35,716 bases of DNA, taken from Actinomadura roseirufa. Its GTDB lineage: Bacteria > Actinomycetota > Actinomycetes > Streptosporangiales > Streptosporangiaceae. Under the pieces are notes generated by a model. It was not told the origin of the DNA and searched no databases. It saw only the letters and a program-made list of their open reading frames with translations. Numbering within the stretch: the stretch's first letter is position 1; each line of letters starts with the position of its first letter. The position numbers and the translations under genes are program-made. The DNA is taken from NCBI RefSeq assembly GCF_900659635.1, contig NZ_CAACVB010000062.1, forward strand, positions 1 through 35,716, read 5' to 3'. Positions 33,425 through 35,716 of this stretch are shown here, one piece after another.

Positions 33425-34027
33425 ATGTCGATCCGCCATGGCCTGCTGGCCCTGCTGTCGCAGGGGCCCCGCTACGGCTACCAACTGCGCGCCGAGTTCG
33501 AGTCGTCCACCGGCGCCACCTGGCCCCTCAACATCGGGCAGGTGTACTCCACGCTCTCCCGCCTCGAACGCGACGAGCTGGTCACCCGCGTCGGGGCCGA
33601 CGAGGAGGGCCGGTTCGTCTACCGGATCACCCCGCCGGGCGAGGCGGACCTGCGGCGCTGGTTCGCCACCCCGGTCGCGCGCGGCGACCGTCCCCGCGAC
33701 GAGCTGGCGATCAAGCTCGCGATGGCCGTCACGACGCCCGGCGTGGACGTCCGGCAGGTGGTGCAGGCCCAGCGCACCGCGACCCTGCGCACCCTGCAGG
33801 ACCTCACCCGGCTCAAGGCCGACGCGCCCGCCGTCCCCGCGGACCAGGGGGACCGCGCCTGGCGGCTGGTGCTGGAGTCCATGATCTTCCAGTCGGAGGC
33901 GGAGGTGCGCTGGCTGGACCACTGCGAGTCCTACGTCGCCCGGGTGCCCCCGCCCCCGCCCGCGGGCGCGCCGCCGGCGGGGACCCCCGCCGAGGCCCCG
34001 GTGCGAGAAGGGGAAGCGCGCCGATGA
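33425..34027 (+). CDS. PadR-family transcriptional regulator
   Basis: A 200-aa regulator. The winged helix is at the N-terminus: SIRHGLLALLSQGPRYGYQL (2-21), GATWPLNIGQVYSTLSRLER and a wing with DELVTRVGADEEGRFVYRIT. The C-terminal part (about 100-180) is the helical dimerisation domain of the Vir_act_alpha_C type, with a Pro-rich tail. The ATG at 33425 is chosen because it gives the usual start and places the promoter upstream; an earlier TTG at 33389 lies inside the promoter. The stop overlaps the ATPase start (ATGA), so regulator and transporter are made together. PadR regulators of this arrangement often control drug or antimicrobial-peptide export. Confidence 0.92.
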   Translation: MSIRHGLLALLSQGPRYGYQLRAEFESSTGATWPLNIGQVYSTLSRLERDELVTRVGADEEGRFVYRITPPGEADLRRWFATPVARGDRPRDELAIKLAMAVTTPGVDVRQVVQAQRTATLRTLQDLTRLKADAPAVPADQGDRAWRLVLESMIFQSEAEVRWLDHCESYVARVPPPPPAGAPPAGTPAEAPVREGEARR

Positions 34028-34740
34028 GCGTCCTCGCCCTGCACGCCGTCTCCCGCGACCACGGAGCGGGCGCCGGCCTCGTCCACGCCCTGAGCGAGGT
34101 GAACCTCACCGTCGCCGCCGGCGAGTTCGTCGCCGTGATGGGCCCCTCCGGGTCGGGCAAGTCGACCCTGCTCGCGCTGGCCGGGGGCCTGGACACCCCC
34201 ACGTCCGGGCAGGTCGTCGTGGAGGGCGCCGACCTCGGCGCGCTCGGCGGCGCCGGGCGGTCGGCGCTGCGCCGCCGCAGCCTCGGCTACGTCTTCCAGG
34301 ACCTCAACCTCATCCCGTGCCTCACCGCGGCCGAGAACGTCATGCTGCCGCGCGAGCTGGACGGGGCCCGCGCCCGGCGGGCCCGCGGGGAGGCGCACAA
34401 CGCCCTGCGGGAGGTGGGGATCGCGGACCTGGCCGACCGGTACCCGGACGAGATGTCCGGCGGCCAGCAGCAGCGGGTGGCGATCGCCCGCGCCCTGGTC
34501 GGCGACCGGCGGCTCCTGCTCGCCGACGAGCCGACCGGCGCCCTCGACAGCCACACCGGCGAGGACGTCATGCGCGTCCTGCGCGGCCGCTGCGACGCGG
34601 GCGCCGCCTGCCTGATGGTCACGCACGAGTCGCGGCACGCCGCCTGGGCCGACCGGGTCGTGTTCCTGCGCGACGGCCGCGTCGTGGACGCCACGCCCGG
34701 CCGTCCCGGGCCCGAGACGCTGCTCGAGGACGCGCGGTGA
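34024..34740 (+). CDS. ABC transporter ATP-binding protein (MacB/LolD type)
   Basis: A 238-aa ATPase. Walker A GPSGSGKST (40-48), Q-loop in GYVFQDLNLIP, signature MSGGQQQRVAIARAL (144-158), Walker B LLLADEPTGALD (Asp168-Glu169) and the switch His in VTHESRH. The DLNLIPCLTAAENVMLP and DEPTGALDSHTGEDVM segments are those of ATPases that partner FtsX-like permeases (MacB, LolD, BceA). Four-base overlaps link it to padR upstream and to the permease downstream. The substrate is not evident. Confidence 0.95.
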   Translation: MSVLALHAVSRDHGAGAGLVHALSEVNLTVAAGEFVAVMGPSGSGKSTLLALAGGLDTPTSGQVVVEGADLGALGGAGRSALRRRSLGYVFQDLNLIPCLTAAENVMLPRELDGARARRARGEAHNALREVGIADLADRYPDEMSGGQQQRVAIARALVGDRRLLLADEPTGALDSHTGEDVMRVLRGRCDAGAACLMVTHESRHAAWADRVVFLRDGRVVDATPGRPGPETLLEDAR

Positions 34741-35716
34741 GCGGCTATGGAGCCGCGCTGCGGATCGCGCGCCGGGACGCGCTGCGCGCCCGGGGCCGCA
34801 CCGCGCTGGTGATGTGCATGATCGGCCTGCCGGTCATGGTGATCGTCGCGCTGTCGGTCGTCGCCCGGACGGCGGAGTGGTCGCCGCGCGAGGAGGCGCC
34901 CTACCGGCTCGGCACCGCCGACGCCCGGCTCACCGGCACCGGGCACGACCGGACGAGCCAGGCGGCCGACGACGACATCGGGATGGCCGGCCCGGAGGAC
35001 GACCGCCCGTGGAGCACCGAGGAGATCAGGGCGCGCGTCGTCGCCAAGTACGGACCGCGGGCGCGCGTGCTGCCCCTCGGCGCGGAGATGTCGCTGCCGC
35101 TGCGGACCCCGCACGGCCAGGTGCGGGCCGAGCTCACCGAGCTCGACGTCCGCGACCCGCTGGCCCGCGGCCTGTTCAAGATCACCGAGGGTCGTGCCCC
35201 CGCCTCGCCCGACGAGATCGCGCTGGCGCCCTCGTTCGGGTCCAAGGGCTATCCCGTGGGCTCCTGGGCCGAGGTCGACGCCGCCGGAACCAAGAGGCGC
35301 GTGGTCGGCCACGTGCGCTCCGCGCGCCACCCGGACGCCCGGGTCGCGCTGGCCCTGCCCGGATCGGTCCCGGGCCTGCGGCCGCCCCGCCCGCAGTGGC
35401 TCGTCGACGCGGGCCGCGAGGTCACCTGGGCCGACGTCACCGACTTCAACTCGACGGGGATCACCGTTCTCTCGCGGGCCGTGGTGGACGACCCGCCGGC
35501 CGAGAGCGAGCGGGCGTTCGCCGGAGATTCCGGGACGGTCTCCGACGCGCCGCTCGTCGCCCTGATCGCCGCGATGGTCGTGCTGGAGGTCGTCCTGCTC
35601 GCCGGGCCCGCGTTCGCGGTCGGCGTCCGGCGGCAGCGGCGCATGCTCGCGCTGGTCGCGGCCGCGGGCGGCGAACCCCGGCAGCTGCGCGCCGTGGTCC
35701 TGGCGGGCGGCCTGGT
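34737..35716 (+). CDS. FtsX-like ABC permease, 5' part only
   Basis: The gene starts at a GTG overlapping the ATPase stop (GTGA) and stays open to the end of the window: 326 codons and two bases, with no stop. The N-terminus is SGYGAALRIARRDALRARGR, followed by a first transmembrane helix (VMCMIGLPVMVIVALSVVA). Then comes an extracytoplasmic domain of about 220 residues (from about 50), and a second helix, VALIAAMVVLEVVLLAGPAF, leading into VGVRRQRRMLALVAAAGGEP, a typical FtsX-domain segment. The remaining helices lie beyond the edge. With the ATPase it forms an exporter or mechanotransmission complex of the MacB type. Confidence 0.88.
   Translation, partial: MSGYGAALRIARRDALRARGRTALVMCMIGLPVMVIVALSVVARTAEWSPREEAPYRLGTADARLTGTGHDRTSQAADDDIGMAGPEDDRPWSTEEIRARVVAKYGPRARVLPLGAEMSLPLRTPHGQVRAELTELDVRDPLARGLFKITEGRAPASPDEIALAPSFGSKGYPVGSWAEVDAAGTKRRVVGHVRSARHPDARVALALPGSVPGLRPPRPQWLVDAGREVTWADVTDFNSTGITVLSRAVVDDPPAESERAFAGDSGTVSDAPLVALIAAMVVLEVVLLAGPAFAVGVRRQRRMLALVAAAGGEPRQLRAVVLAGGL

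Noticed and set aside
33346..34023. Open frame that would fuse extra sequence to the N-terminus of the PadR-linked ATPase
   Set aside because: It is the shadow of padR in another frame; the ATG at 34024 overlaps the padR stop and gives a normal ATPase N-terminus.

Overview
The window is about 35.7 kb of very GC-rich DNA (roughly 70-75% by eye) with GTG starts, four-base stop/start overlaps, leaderless-looking promoters and an F420-type oxidoreductase. This points to an actinomycete. Family-level hints (Streptosporangiales, perhaps Thermomonosporaceae) are inference only. The first 34 bases are an Illumina sequencing adapter, so the left edge is an assembly artefact; the last gene runs off the right edge.

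Layout: 35-641, tail of a membrane protein; 889-2640, etfB-etfA and a strong terminator; 2682-3427, no confident gene; 3428-6661, a lower-GC patch with a secreted two-cysteine protein, then an ABC ATPase and two membrane proteins; 6666-8612, a TetR regulator and an MFS carrier on the minus strand, with an operator inside the TetR promoter; 8785-17438, cysteine desulfurase, a DUF1206 protein, a minus-strand conserved protein, mnmA, an F420/LLM oxidoreductase, a MetE-like zinc protein and ligA; 17698-19818, a membrane GGDEF-EAL protein (RmdB-like); 20005-20253, a small DUF6458-like membrane protein; 20392-23693, gatC-gatA-gatB; 23815-25536, an Uma2-type protein facing an LppZ-like lipoprotein; 25957-28800, a PAS-GGDEF-EAL protein; 28801-32346, ilvB-ilvN-ilvC behind an attenuator with a leader peptide; 32454-33272, an orphan TarS/glycosyltransferase-tail-like protein; 33389-35716, PadR regulator, ABC ATPase and FtsX-like permease.

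The order etfBA, iscS, mnmA, metE-like, ligA, gatCAB, lppZ, ilvBNC follows the conserved chromosome block known from Mycobacterium tuberculosis (about Rv3029c to Rv3001c). The two cyclic-di-GMP genes beside ligA/gatC and beside ilvB match the arrangement I recall from Streptomyces. The accessory parts are the 2.7-8.6 kb segment and the PadR-ABC module.

Functional links: the desulfurase can feed sulfur to MnmA for tRNA 2-thiouridine; GatCAB makes Gln-tRNA(Gln) or Asn-tRNA(Asn); IlvBNC make the branched-chain precursors under a leader peptide rich in Ile, Leu and Val codons. The clearest regulatory structures are the ilvB attenuator, the TetR operator, the PadR half-site cluster and a Crp-like site upstream of lppZ. 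No tRNA, rRNA, CRISPR array, insertion sequence or origin was seen.
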